64,000 nucleotides of DNA from Pithys albifrons albifrons (lineage: Eukaryota > Chordata > Aves > Passeriformes > Thamnophilidae): contig NC_092458.1 in the NCBI RefSeq assembly GCF_047495875.1, positions 107,572,227-107,636,226 of the forward strand. Reading direction: 5' to 3'. Shown here one piece after another: positions 1 to 13,645 of the stretch. Numbering within the stretch: the stretch's first letter is position 1; each line of letters begins with the position of its first letter. A program made the position numbers and the translations under genes. The notes under the pieces were generated by a model. That model saw nothing but the letters and a program-made list of their open reading frames with translations. It made no database searches and was not told where the DNA came from.

Positions 1-1930
1 TATTTTGGCTGTTGTACCTTATTGTGCAGTACTAACTATCCTAGGCTTTTAATAATAAGACTTAAAAGCTAGAAAAACATTATAATAATTGAATAAAATT
101 TTAAATCTTCTTAGATGGAACTGTTTTTGTCAGTGGACAGAAAAGACAAATAGGTACAGAAATTCAGTAGGTGTAGGTACAGATATTAAGTGCGTGGAAG
201 GGTAGCAAAGAAAATGGGTACCAAAGGGGCTACAGGAGTAGGAAATGTGGTCCAGTGGTCTGAGATCTCCTTCCATCCCTGCACTGCTCAGTCACATCCC
301 ACCCATGTTTTTGAATTGTGCAGTTACACAGGTATCTGAGGTTCTAGAGGAGGCTCCAGCAAACATCAAAAGAAGAAATGCTTAACACACCTGTAACACC
401 CAGTAAGGCAGTAAGGAAGCCTGGTGTGACATATGGTATACAAAGTGAGTGTAGTGGAAATATACATGCTATATTCATTTAATTACTGTATATATAGATC
501 ATGTGTTGGAATGTTAGACCTATAAAGTGACATCATGGTGAGGAACTGGAACTGAAAAAGGAAAGATTGTTAGAAGTGTAAGGTTTAATTTTATTTGCAC
601 AGGATGGATAAAATTCACATTTATTCTATCCTTTAATTGGGGTTTATTTGCCTTCTCTCTTTCCTTTTAATTGAGCTAAAATATTGGCTTTTTGCTAAAT
701 CCAAAATACATTGTTTATGGTTTTGGTTTGTTGTTTTTATGTAACTAATTACTAAGTAACATATTGTAGAGGTAAAGCTTGGCCCCAGTGATATTCAGAT
801 TATTTTTTCTTTTTTTTTTAAGAAAAGGATTGTGTTTTCCACTGTCATTTTTGCGTTTTAATCCCAATGTAAGGCACTGTGGCTACAGGATATTAGTAAA
901 TAAGAGGACAAGTAACAACTCTGTGATCCTAGTGCTGAGCAAACTCACTGGTTTGTTCTTGTAATTCCCAAGACTAAGCCTGTGTTAAAGTGCCATCCAC
1001 CAAAAAAAAAAATTATTTGGGCAGGAAAAACCATAAGTGACCAAAACAGGGCTAGTGAGAAACTTAACCAGTGCTAATAGTCAGGGACTCAGATCTCACC
1101 CTCGGCCCCCAGCCCTCTTTTACAAGCAGTATATTTTTATGCAGTATATTGAGCATGCAAAATTTCACCTGCTTTGGATGCCTTGGATTTTACTCTGTGC
1201 TTTGGATGTTGTATGCACATGTAAGAGAAGGTTCACAGTCATTTCAATGGGGCAGTATTCCTGCACACTCATTCTTTTGAATACATGATGACTGAATTTT
1301 CCACAGGAATTCCAGGCCTGTTTAGCTACTTGGATCGGGAAGAAATGTTGAAATAACCTCACAGGCAGGAAATTGTAATATTGGTATAGCTCTGCTACAC
1401 ACTTTGCCTTAACAAAACAAAATATACATTATTATTTTATATAATTATTATATACATACATTATTATGTATATTATATATAAAAAGCCATTCTGTGTTAC
1501 CCAAGAGGAAAGTAGTCCTGAAGATGAGTGTAAGACACAAAGACCATTTGAGTTTTCTTTCACTTTGTGACAGTCACTGTACTGTTTATCATGACCAGAT
1601 CCTAAAGTTCCTTTTGATTTTTTCACAATTTGCAATCTTCTGTAGTAGTTAAAGCTTGAGTATATTTACTCAGCTTTAATTTAGTTCTGCACAACCCCAG
1701 GCAAACCCCGAGCATGGCAAATCTGTGACAGAGTGAGCTCCTGGTTGCCACTTAAGTAGAGATTTACCATGTAGAGGGAGGCAGAAAGCCTAAGTTCATT
1801 TTTACTAGTCCCCTATTTTCTGTGTCTTGTTTGGTGCAAACTTCCCTCCACAAAACCACTGTGCTCTGTTTCCCTGTTAGAAATACAATGGATCTACTTT
1901 CCTTTACAAATGACAGAACTAATCAGCTTT

Positions 1931-1956
1931 GGGGAGGTGGGAGGTGAGGGGTGGGG
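1931..1956 (+). other. G-quadruplex motif
   Basis: Four runs of three or four guanines (1931-1934, 1939-1941, 1948-1951, 1953-1956) are separated by loops of 4, 6 and 1 nt, which fits the standard G3+N1-7 rule. It stands alone in AT-rich sequence and is not part of a longer simple repeat. Folding and any function are inference. Confidence 0.6.
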
Positions 1957-2228
1957 ATCAAGACAGATAAAACACATTCATTACTGTGAGTGTTGTGCAG
2001 GCTGCATTTTTTCCTCACAAGATTGATTAATTAAATATTTATGAAAGAGAAACACCTGGCATACTTCCATAAACAAATAGGTCTCCTGTGGGTTTGCAAC
2101 AGCTGAGGAGAGTTTTGAGGGACCACAGGGATCTCAGGGTAAAGACTTCCTCACAGCTTGACTTCTTATACATTGCTGTTTCTGATAAATATGCACCAAC
2201 ACACAAATAATTTCTGTTTTGAAGGCAG

Positions 2229-2276
2229 AAAGTGCAATATCAACAGATGAAATCCAAAGGACAGCAAAAGAGAAAG
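2229..2276 (+). other. possible small exon (48 nt), unproven
   Basis: The segment is preceded by a T-rich tract ending in an AG acceptor (2227-2228) and followed by AAAG/gtaaag, a fair donor. One frame is open throughout and reads SAISTDEIQRTAKEK, with one base left over at the 3' side and two at the 5' side, so the segment would be a symmetric phase 1-1 exon. No family is recognised. Splice-bounded open segments of this size also arise by chance in AT-rich introns, so it is only a candidate. Confidence 0.15.
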
Positions 2277-5200
2277 GTAAAGATTAAGCAGAACAGAAGT
2301 GTGTGTGTGGTAAAATGGTTCATTTTTATTTGTCTCAGAAAGGTTTAAAGAGTCTCAGAAAACTGAGATCCCTTTTTTAAGGTATTTGTCTAGGGCTGTT
2401 AGATAAATACTGAAAGCCTTAGTCTGAACAGATCTGTTGAAGTCTAAGGGCAAGGGTTAAGAAATTATGCAAGACACCTAAAAGTGGGAAATTCATTCTG
2501 TTCACTATTTCAGCTGCTCTTCCAGATGGATCTGCTTTATAGATATTTCCCAGACTCTTCATCTTCAGTGGAATGTTTTCCCTGGTATGTCACTGCTTTA
2601 AAAATGAAAATAATTGTGCCACTGACTTCAGCTACAATTTAGCTGGCATGATTGCTTTTATCGACCCCTGCTTTGCTGTGGCCACTTTCCTACAACATAT
2701 TCGTTTAGTTCTGGGCAGTGGAAGTAATGTAGCTGTTAGTGTCAAATTCTTGTGCAATATCTTTTACATGTGCTTACACACCATGTGCTTTCTGTATGTT
2801 GTATTGTACTTCAGCATTCTCCAGCTATGATTTTTGGGGGGGAGGGAAACCTTAGAAACCGGCCATCTGCACTGAAGCTCAGAAGTTTAAGGTTCAGCCT
2901 ATATGGGAGATGATCAAGCCATTTTAACTGTCTTGTGTTTCTGAGGCCAAAGTCTAAAACTAGTTGTTCTGATGAGAGTTTCTGATATTTTCCAAATGTT
3001 AACTTATTTTTCAAGCCCCAAGACAGCTAAATACATAGGTTCACAAATTTTCAAAATGCAATTTATATATATGTATATAAAAATATTTTAACTTTGTTTC
3101 ATTCTTTACTAAAGAATTATTAGGAAAAATACTTTCTCATTTGGCATTTTAAAATTCTGAAACAGAAAGCATTACTTATAAAGGAAAAAAAATGTTTCTG
3201 AAAGTTCATATTATTAATCATGGACTTAGTACAGATCAAATTTGGGTGCATTTTTATTTGATTTTGATTTTTTTGTTGTTGTTATCAATAGATTTTCTTC
3301 CAGTCAATATGTTGTGTCTGAATGGTGTGTTTCTAATCTGTGAATTCTTTTAAAGATTGATAGGATCATAAGCATGTCAGTCTATTTAGGAAAAGAAAAA
3401 GTGAAGGGTTTTTTTATGAAATTTTGCAAACACAACTGGTTTATAGTGATAAAGTCCAGTGATGTGTATAATAATGTGAAGATAAAGCAGCACTGTGTTT
3501 AGTATTAAGAGTAGGTGGTACTTTGTCTTCTAGATAACCTCCATAAGGTGAAATGGTTTTATTGCTAATCCTATGAAATTTGGTCTAAAAGTTAATGAAA
3601 TGAATACAAGCTTTTTCATGAGCTGCAATATATCAGAGCTGAGATTTTACATGTTTTTACTTGTATTGTGCATACTTTCACTATCAGTTTTTGGGAAAGG
3701 TTTGCTTCTGCAGAATGCAGAATCACCTTTTACATGTCACTACTTTTTGCCATCTTTATCTCTCTTTTATTTATTTTCACATATTTTTCCAGAAATATTA
3801 GGCATTAAATCTGCTGCATATCTCAATGTAATACATTTTCAAAGATGGTTACAAAGACTGATTTAACATAGATCAAAGTTATGCACCTGCAGTTTTCTTT
3901 GCTTTCTCTAGGCATCCATGAAATCAATATAATGCATTCCAGGTTTAACCTGTTCCTTTAACAAAGGTGTGGAGCCCACATTCTGTAAAGATCTACAATC
4001 GGTCTTTGAACTTTATGTGTATGCTGGATGTCTGAGGATTGGAGAATTCCATCCTTAGCCATCAAAAATGCATTGTAATTGTATATGGTGAAGGTCTTAA
4101 ATGTCTTGACTAGGAAGAATATTAATTCTGAGTGGTAGAAGATAGATCCCGATTCAATAGAATGTCTTTATTTCCTGCCAACTGAAAATGATCACAGGAT
4201 TGTTTAAAAAAGATGAACCATTGAAATCACCTTGTTAGATATAAATACTTAATAGCAGCCATTATAATGAGATAAAAAGTGATGGTAGTGAGGTCAAGTG
4301 TGAGAAGGAGAGAGTTCAAAGACAGTGTAAACCCTTCAAAATAATATAGCCTAGTTTTAGAGAGGAGAGAGGAAATGCATTGCTTGATGAGAAGAAAAGC
4401 CTCGTGTAAGCTTGATAAATATTCAGGGTTTGTGTGTAATGAGAAATGGAATCTGATGAATGAAATGTCATGGTAAAATCATTTTAATCAATAATGGAAT
4501 GTGACATTATTCAGACCATAGTAATATGTCTTCTCCTTTTTATTCTTTCCCTGTGGTATTCTTTCCTTCCATTTTGTTTTTTTTTATATAGTTTTGGGGT
4601 TGGTGTTTTGGGGGCTTTTTTGTTAACTTGAGATTGGTTATGGTAATGTAATGTTGTTGCAACCTTTCTTCTGTAGCAAAAATTTTGAATGTGTAATGTC
4701 CTGGCTCTATACATAAACATAGGAGAACAACTCTACTACAGGAAAACACTGTGGTTTTTTGAAATATTTGTTTATTCAAAAAATAAGTTACCTTTTCCTC
4801 CCTCTCCCCCCTCCCACCTCCATTACTTTTAAATATAAAATCAAGACTGGATTACAGTAGTTGTCATGTGGAGGGAGTGCTTGTTCAGACTCTTGGGTAA
4901 TGCAATAATAACCCCATTGTAAGTAACTATGAATAAATTATGTACTATATCATGCTAGTTGCCATTTATTTTGATGCAGTGTTTGCTTTAGCATAATAAA
5001 ATGGGATCTTTATTTTTTCATTATTGAGGTCTTGTGTTACAGCAGTAACAATGATGATTTTATAATGCCTTCTGATGATAATGCTTTGTCAGCCTTATAG
5101 ACTATTTTGTCTGAAAATGCTGAACTTCATTTTGAACATTAAGGAGGTAGCTTGTCAGTTTACCTTCATGATTTCATGGAGAAAATAATTGAGAGACATA

Positions 5201-5418
5201 GTTGTAGCTCAGGGTTTGTTTTTGGCAAAACCAGAACTATGTTCTCTTGACTGCAACTTTTGGTCCCAATACTATCTTAATGTGGACCTCTGACCTCCCA
5301 GCTCAGTTTTTGGAGCTTGCAAGAGACACAAATCTGCATATCACATTTTTTCTCAACTGTCTTAGTGATGAGCAAAAGCACCCAACCAGGAAGCACTGTG
5401 GAGTATACGTGCCTAATG

Positions 5419-5466
5419 GAAAACAAAACAAAACAAAACAAACAAACAAAAAAGCAACAAAAAAAA
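5419..5466 (+). repeat. (AAAC)n / A-rich simple repeat
   Basis: Alternating AAAAC and AAAC units run into a pure adenine tract. No SINE or LINE body is visible immediately 5' of it, so I treat it as a simple repeat and not as the tail of a retroposon. Confidence 0.75.
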
Positions 5467-6160
5467 TGTTCCTTCATATCAGAAACTACACTGGAGCACC
5501 TTGGATGTTTTAGAAAAAATAGGTTGAGACAAAAATTTTTCAAAGGCCTTGAATTGTTGTCATATACCAGTAGTCACATTTATGCTGAAATTAGACTGGC
5601 GGAAGTAATACACAAAACTACTAAAGTAGAACAGGGAAAAACTTATCCACCTGTTAATATGTTATTTTGTTTGGTATTGTTTCAATTTCTCTTCCTGTGT
5701 TTTCTTTCTGAGTGAATTTCTCTTCTTATATTTTTTCTGTGAATGTCACCTACCTTTTTCTTAAATTTTGAAAAAATAAATGAAAACTCTCTGCATGGTA
5801 TTCCACCAAAGCAAAACAGCTGATAAAGGATGTTACACATACTTATCTATTTTTTGTTAGTTTGATTGTTAGTAGCTCATTATTTGGCAATGCTTGAATT
5901 GATGTTTTTCCTTTACTATAGCAGTAACATGTCCTGCATGTAGTCCATATATTAATACCAAGTGTTTATTTCTGTTTGGATCAATTTGGCTTAATGTCAT
6001 TCATATCATTAACATTTTGCAGAAATAATATTGATGAAAGTCATTGATCCCTCTTGTGAAAGCTGTTTTATCAGTTGTGCTGAAGACTTACCAGTCTTTG
6101 ATCCCATGGTAGCCACAATAACTGTTTGATATTGTCAATAGGCTCGGAACAGCCAAACTC

Positions 6161-6780
6161 AAGTAATCATTGATTGAGACATGGTGGAACAGGATCCAGG
6201 TGCAGGAATGACTTTTGAAACACTGGGCTTTGGTGAGGCTGCTGGCACTTCCTTAGGCACTGGCACCTCATTTCTATGCCAATTCTGCTGTAGAGGGCAC
6301 AAAGCCCTGGTGTTAGCCACGCCCCACATCCATAGCTATTTTGGCAGCCAAGGATTTTCTTTTTGTCCAAATACTTCTCTCCTCCTGGGGTTTGAAAAAT
6401 GGCAGCACGGGGGATACAATTCCCCTGCCACTTTTCTATCATTTCCAACCTAAATTAACTTCCTCCATTGCAGTGGTGGGAAAAAGCAGTGACAAGGGAA
6501 GAGTGTTTCTTTGGGAGGAAGGGAGAGAGAGCTAAACAAGGTGCCCCTGCCTCCCTCTCTGGAGCTGCCCAGCCTGAGGGATCTGGAGAAAAGGAACACC
6601 CTTCCCTTGGTGCCTCCCCATGTCTCACACTCAAAGGAAGGGCATCCCACACCCTGACCTCTTTCCCAGCCTTCAGTGGATCCTTCTGGATTGCAAAGAC
6701 TGGTCTTTCCTATTTTCCTCTGATAAAACAGTTTTTCTGTCTCTTGCTGCCCACATGCTGGCATTAAGACTGTTGCACTT
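6161..6780. other. GC-richer patch, unidentified
   Basis: Base composition rises sharply compared with both flanks. Several overlapping reading frames on both strands stay open for 90-120 codons because stop codons are scarcer. None shows a recognisable motif, and frames on both strands are equally open, which argues against any one being a gene. It has no terminal TG...CA pair, no poly(A) tail and no CR1-like tail that I can see. It could be a decayed repeat, a conserved element or a non-coding RNA exon. I cannot choose among these. Confidence 0.4.
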
Positions 6781-8063
6781 GCAAATATAGTTTTATTATT
6801 TTTTCTGAACAAATAATTTTATGTAAACACAGGAATACAAAGTAAAATCCCACTTTTGGAGGCATACAATGCTGTGTAGTGCCCCAGAGCAGTGCAATAA
6901 CATTGTTAGGTGGCTAACATGGAAATTGCCATGTCCATGCTGCAGCAAATTTGCATGTTGTTCATGCCTTCTTAATTCTATATAGCCTACTAAAAATTTG
7001 CTTTGTATTTTCTGATTTTAGACAAATATCTTCAGGATATTTATAGCTGCATCTCTTTAATACTGCTGTTAGGAGAATATGGTGGGGTTTTTTTAAGGTT
7101 ACCTATTAAAAGTCACGTAGCTTGAAGATTCCTCTCACAAAGCAGGTAGAGCAAAAAATATTAATATAGGATACCTCATGCTATTTTGCAATAGGGATAT
7201 TTAAAAATCAATGAGCCTTGGTGAAGGTCTCAGTACTCCAGGAACTCAGTTATTGATGATCCTTAAGTCAAATAGAGTACATAGTGTCATGATATAACAA
7301 TACCTATTGCTCTGTGTTGGTATTAATTTTCTACTTTCTTTTATAGAGGCAGAACAGAAACAAATTAAGTAAACTTTTCTTGTTAGGGAGCAAGTAAGAT
7401 TTCTTCAAGTTCTTTTATTTTTATTACATGAAAGGTCATCTGTTATGAACTAGAAAGATGAAAATCTAACATTAAAATGTAATTTTTAGGCTAAAATGTT
7501 ATTTTCATGTTATGTATGGCTTTCCTGTTACAGATGTGACAGTTCTAGGCAAAACTACAAATAAAGGAGTACTTACAAGCTAAGACTTTTGTTTAATCTA
7601 CACAAAAGCTAGAAAGAAGTTGAAAAGAACGGCTGTAAAGTATAAATACAGCTTCTAAATTGATATTTGTGTAGGTATTGAGGAGTGCTATTTTTTCCTT
7701 TTTTTTTTTTAAATTTGAAGTCAAAGCTCTTCTAAGAGTGTCTGCATAAACATGTGTAAGTACATGTAGTAAAAAGAAAAGGGAAAATATTTTGTGTGTC
7801 TGTGTCTTTCAGCATCAAAATGTTGGGCTTGTAATCTGGTTCAATTAGAATATTCTCTGCACTATCTGACCAAAACAAAATCTTTCTCAGACTGTGCAAG
7901 AGTTTGGGTAGATAGTGTGTTCACAACTAAAGTTTGCAGAACTGTTTCATTCAAAATGTTGCTTGCTTTGTTCAATGTGTATCAGCCCCTTGGCTTTTCT
8001 GGTGTAATTAAGCATCTTCAGCCTTACAAAAAAATACTTTAACTGTAAAGATGTACTGTAATT

Positions 8064-8135
8064 GTGGTTTTTTGGGTTTTTTTGTTTGTTTGTTTTTTGG
8101 GGTGTTTTTTTTGTTTGTTTTTTGAGGTTTTTTTT
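8064..8135 (+). repeat. T/G-rich low-complexity tract
   Basis: About 70 bp consist almost only of T and G, built from (TTTG)n and T-runs. Similar shorter tracts of GTTTGTTT type recur in the window, for example near 24.79 kb and 31.17 kb. This is low-complexity DNA with no coding content. Confidence 0.75.
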
Positions 8136-10173
8136 AGGTAATGCAAGTTGAGTTAGTGTGGCACTGGGGCTTCTAAAGGAAATCTTTAACATAAAATACC
8201 AAAACTACATTGAGCAATGTGTACAGAATTTTAATGTGTATTTAACTGATTTTAGTTTTAAGGAGTATGAAATTACACTTAATTTACAAAGGATATAATA
8301 GTTACTATATAGAGGATCTGAAAAATCTCTGTAGATTCATTATATAACTTACCATCTGCTATCAAAAGGCTGCTGACTTCTTAGGGCATCTTACAGAGTG
8401 CGATAATTGCTAAACAGGGCATTAGAAATAATTTTGAGATAAGAGCTCAAACCATTAATCTCTGCATGAGCTAGGTTAATTTAAAAATACTGGTCTGCAT
8501 ACAGGTACTTTTTGGTGAAGTTACCAGAAACACGTTTCAGACTTTGAAGCTTAAAATGAATTAGTAAAATTTTTAGTACACCTCAAACAAATCTATTACT
8601 TAAATTTTAAACATTTATCTGAGTGTGGGGAAATCCACTATGTGTATCATCTTACTATAAGGAGTGGGTGCTGTCAAGAAAATTAAAGTTGAACTATGCG
8701 ACCATTAACTTTCTTGGCATTAAGAATATTCCAAGAGTTATTCCCAAGAGTTAACATCTATTAAGGATGGTAGTCTGAATTAGTTCTGGGTTGAGGTCTC
8801 ATTTTCCCTGTTGATGACATTTCCATCTTGCAAATACCTTTTTTAATTGCTTCAGCCTTTAAGGAACAGCATGGAGTCAGAAATGCTTGAGTTGATTTCC
8901 CTTTTTTGAGGTAGACTTCTTGAGATAGAGAAATGTTTTGCTTGAGAAGTCAGAATGTGCTTAAAGTTCTGAGGACTAGCTGAAGTTAAATGATGTTTAT
9001 GGAAATAGTGACTGTATTTTTATTTTCTGTGTTGAAGTTGGGGCTTTTGTTGTTTTAATCCTTTCAAACACAAAAGTTACGTGTAAGGTGGTATTGATGA
9101 TAACACCAGGTGGTTGTACTCCTGAAAAGCCTACAGCTGCCTTCACAGGGCTGTGTCAGAGCAGCCCCTCATCTGGCCAGCTCTTAATCAAACATTCTCA
9201 GTGACAATATAATAATAAAGGAGCCCATTTTGGTTTCTTTCATTTTCCAGTATATTCATATTGAGATTAAAACATTGAAGGTGGGCCAACAAGTGTCAGT
9301 GCCTAAGGTACTAAAAGCAGTGCTAAAGCATGATGGATTTCTACTAACACGTTATTGCTCTCTATTATCTGCTCTTGCCTAGATGAGTGATTTGTTCTTG
9401 GCTTCAAAATAAATAATGCAGAGCATCCAAAGAGGCCATCTCACAGTTCCTGAATCGAACTTGAAACTGTGATGAACACAGATATTACTAGTTGTTGTTG
9501 TTCTTTTTTAAGTAACAAAAAATAGGGCAGTAGTAGAATTTGGTGCACTTTTTGATCAAAGTGGAGCAGTTTGAGAAATATAGGTTAGATCCATCAAGTT
9601 CCTCATCATAAGTACAAAAGAAAGCAGAGATAATTAAGGTATTTTCAGGCTGAATATTGTGATATAGTTCAAACATAAAAATAGCTCCTTCCCTCAAAAT
9701 TTTCTATTTTTAAAAAAATAAATAGTAAAAGCATTGCTTTGAACAGAATAGTTTCTTCTTTTGTGACTACAAGAATTCAGTTATTTGCTTTATTACTTTT
9801 TCTCCCTCATATTGCTGAAAATTATAAGATCTTTTCTGATTTATATGCTCAGTTGACATTGGTGATAGGAGAGAAGGTTTACTGTTTTGTTCCCCATCTG
9901 ACAAACTGATGATATATGCTAATGCCTGAGCCTGAGACAGCTTTTTGATTAAGAAGTAGAATTAGCAGATAAATTAGGCTGTTGATTCAAAGACTAACCA
10001 GACTCTTCAGATAAAATCAAGTTTCTCAGTTTCTTTGTCTTGCCTGTCCTTTGATGTTTGTTTACAGATGGGCAAGTAAATTACTATACTGTAGATTAAA
10101 GAAAGAACACTCCCTCCCCCCAAAATGGCTGTTTGTGTACACACATACACCTCTCTTCTCTTTCTGCCCTTCA

Positions 10174-10187
10174 CCCCCCCCCCCCCC
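10174..10187 (+). repeat. poly-C tract (C14)
   Basis: An uninterrupted run of 14 cytosines sits inside a pyrimidine-rich stretch. It is one of three long C-tracts in the window (also about 25473-25489 and 28876-28892). Confidence 0.85.
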
Positions 10188-13100
10188 TCCCCACAAGAGA
10201 TTCCAGAGTTTTTGGCCAACTGTGTTTCTGCTCAGAATATTTGTTTTGATTTTTGAAGGCGGTCTTAAGGAAAAGAGGGCAATTTACTTTAAAAGGTAGC
10301 AAAATTCATTCAATAATTTCCTGAAGAGAAGATTTCTGATGGTGAGCAATTTTAAACAATTTATCTCCACATTTGGTGTGTCCCTTTTAGAAAGGCCAAG
10401 TATTTCATATCATCATTTAGTGTCTTAATGATGCTCCAAATCACCCTTCAGAGGTTAGAAGGGAGGCCTAGCTTAAGTAACTCTGAGTCTATATATTTAG
10501 CCTAAATGAAAGTTATCCACCAGGGTTAAGTCAGTGCCTGTTAGGAGTGAAAACCAAGTGATGTTAATGTACAAAAAAAAAAAGTCCATTCTGTTTAGGA
10601 TACCAATAATTCCAGCCTAGGGAACTCTTCTTGGGTATTAGTTTTAATATACTCTCTATAGAGAATAGCCCAAAAGAGGGAGACCATTCTATTTACAGGA
10701 TATAGAATAGACAAAATCATGCTATCTGCCATTCTCCCCCCCCTTATAATGTCAGATTTAGTTCTGTTTATTTTACATATGTAATATGGATATTGTAATT
10801 AGAGTCTGATAAAACTAGGTGGATATGAAAGTTCCTTTGCTAGTATTCTGAATAAAATTCCAAACTAATGGGAATTTAGACACACTTTATGACTAAGAGG
10901 ACATGGTCAAGTAGCATTTTGCATTTTAGTATCAATGTGTAAAAATAGTATTGGATGTTAACCATGATTAATAGGAGGGGTAAGGGGGTATCATGTCATG
11001 CAACTATGAGAGTCTTACAACCATCTTTAAAAAATATTACTTCTCTTACCAAATGGAAGTTATTGCCCTAACACCTTTCAGTCATTTTCCATATGAACCA
11101 TGCATGCTTCTTTTGTGTGTCACTTTGAAAAAAGAATTTGAAGCTGGATCCACTAAGCTTTTGTGAACTTGCATACATGTGGAGCCCTTGAAATGAAACA
11201 TCATTTTCTGAATGAGACTGACACATTCTGAAATAATTTGAAGCCTGGCAGAAAGTCAGAAACTGGCAATAATTTTACAGAAAGTAAATAAAGGATGTAG
11301 AAATCATAATATGAAAACCCACCAACATTTCCTGCTTGGTTAGAGCTTAAATTAAAGTGCAGAGATGGCAGTATGGGTAAAGATACTTTTTAAATCTTTC
11401 CCAGCAGTAAAAGGGATACAGATGGTTGACCACCACCTCCCTGCTGCCTTGCCTGTGTCGTTTATTGTATTACCTATGAGTGAAAATTCTTGGTTCACGG
11501 AAAATGTCTGGTTCATTGTCAGTATGGGTTTTAGACCTGACTTCTGTTTTCAGGAGAAACTTGAAAGCTTCTCATCTTCCTTTAATCTCAGAAAACCTTC
11601 TTAATGGTGTAATGGGATATAAATCCTGTATTGTCAGAGGGCATATGTACACAAAAACAGTCCCTGTGGAGGATTTGTATTTGAGTTTGTGTTTTGGGGT
11701 CTTTTTAAGACTGCAAATAGATATCTAAAGTAAATCATTCCCACTACATAGTGTCTTCTCTTTGTTTCTTCCTGTTGGGGGACCCTCAACTACAGAATAT
11801 TTTCCCACAAATATTGTACAAATTCCTGTGGTTGGCTTCACATTTTCAAAAAAAAAAAGATATAATCAGTTCTCTGCCTCTCTGTGCTCTTCAAGGAATT
11901 TGGTAGATTTAATTTTCATGTTTGCAATCTGTTTCTTGACAAACTTTATAGAAGTGTTTCTTATGTGAATAATTGACTGAAATAAAATTATCCCATTCAG
12001 TACAGCTCCCAAGACTCTGTATGAATTCTGCTTCAAACGAGCGGAATGCTGGATTCCCATGGATTCCTTTGCCACGGGGAACACTGAACCCCCACTGAAG
12101 GAAGAGTTGCGTGTGGCCATGGCCCCAGCACACCCTGCTGCTGAGGTAGAGTCCTCATCCCAAAATGATGGCAATAACTGGGATAATGTTCCCTGCATTC
12201 GGAGGAAAGAGACTGAGCAATCTGTCTGTTGGCTGATTTCCTTGCTTACAATACAACTTTCAACATAGTAATGCAAACTCTTGTCTTTGTTACAGCAGAA
12301 CTTATAAATGGAGTATTTTACATCATAACACAAAGTAAGAGAAAATCTGTTCCTCGTAAAACTCAGAAAAATATAAGCGACTTTACTGAGCTGTTTTGCG
12401 GAATCATAATTTATTATTCATGTCAAAGGCAGCAATTTGATAATGCTGACAACTTCCTGCAATGCAGAGGCTATATAATTTCACAGAGAAATTTTTTCAT
12501 CAGCCAATAACTTCCTGTGTAGTCCAAGTGTATCCACAAGAAGATAATGACTCTGGGGACTTCAGTTGCCGTCATGCCTGTAGGAAATTGTTTATTGTGA
12601 TTTTAACTGTTTTAGAAACAGAGCTTATCTAATTTTTCAGCTTGCAACCCTTATATCTCTGCTAACTTTGTATTTCAGACTGAAAACCTTTGCACTGTCA
12701 GAAAGAAGGTATCCTTGCTATCCATCAGTGATAATGGGAAAAGAATAAGTCAGGATTTAGGGATTGAAACTGTTCCACTGGTGTACTCCATGGAGGTTAG
12801 GAAGAACAGCTTCATAAGGGAGGAGTGGTTTGTTAAACTTACATACCTTTGGTATACATTTGAATCTTTGTCCAGGGAATGGGTGGCATTCAACTTTTTA
12901 TTGATATGCTTATAGAAGATTTTTGAAGATTTGCTGAATGGATGCTTATTGTAAATATTAGCATATGGAAAGGATAGTCAGATGATGTAAGAATGTTTGT
13001 GAGTATGTGCTAATGACTCAAAATTCATTACCATTTTCTAATTCATAGGCAATGCAGAACTGACCTCTCTGAGAATTAAAACAAAATTAGTCTAATTCTC

Positions 13101-13645
13101 TATTGTAACCATTTAATGCTGCATCTACCAGAGATTAGTAACGGTGTAGGAATTGCTGATGTTTCTATGTTCTCTGAAGGTAAAAGAGGAATTTCCCCCA
13201 AATTAGGTCAGGTTCATAATCAAACAGAGAACTTGTGCTGCAGCCACTATTCTAATAACATCCATCTGTAAAGTTGCTTCTCTGTTATAACCATGTCTTG
13301 GCTCAGTAGTTTGCGAAAATCACACACTCAAAATAAGTAATAAGGTTATCCGAAGTTGGGAGGAGATGGTGCTTGGAAGGAAACACTTAGAGGAGCTAAT
13401 CCAATGCCAGTGCATCTGTTAAAATGCTGTTACTTTTAGGACAACACTTATGGGAAAGCAAAGAAAACAATTTCAGCACTGGTATAAGTTTGGGGGTGGG
13501 GTTTTTTTGGATTTGGTTTGTTTTTTGTTTAAGCACTTTTGAGAAAACTTTGTTATATTTTTCTTAGGAAGAGGCTTCCTTAAAATTAGCACTCTGGACC
13601 TTTACCTTCTATATAAATATCCTCAAATAAGAAAAAGTAGAATGC

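Larger units (their letters stand above)
1..6160. other. AT-rich non-coding sequence
   Basis: I see no recognisable gene here. The small open frames (all under about 135 codons) have no domain, no consistent codon bias and many low-complexity residues, so I read them as chance. Identifiable content is a G-quadruplex motif near 1.93 kb, an AAAC-rich run near 5.42 kb and a short splice-bounded segment at 2229-2276, each listed separately. A pyrimidine-rich stretch lies near 4.79-4.82 kb. The rest looks like unique intergenic or intronic DNA. Confidence 0.6.
6781..13640. other. AT-rich non-coding sequence
   Basis: No gene is recognised. Short homopolymer and T/G-rich runs occur (8064-8135 and the C-tract at 10174-10187, listed separately). 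A mildly GC-richer stretch near 12.00-12.21 kb keeps frames open on both strands, including a 155-codon frame on the minus strand (11866-12333). Its translation has no domain or family resemblance I can name and I do not call it a gene. Confidence 0.55.

Noticed and set aside
11866..12333. 155-codon minus-strand open frame
   Set aside because: No family resemblance. Overlapping open frames on the other strand indicate a compositional effect.
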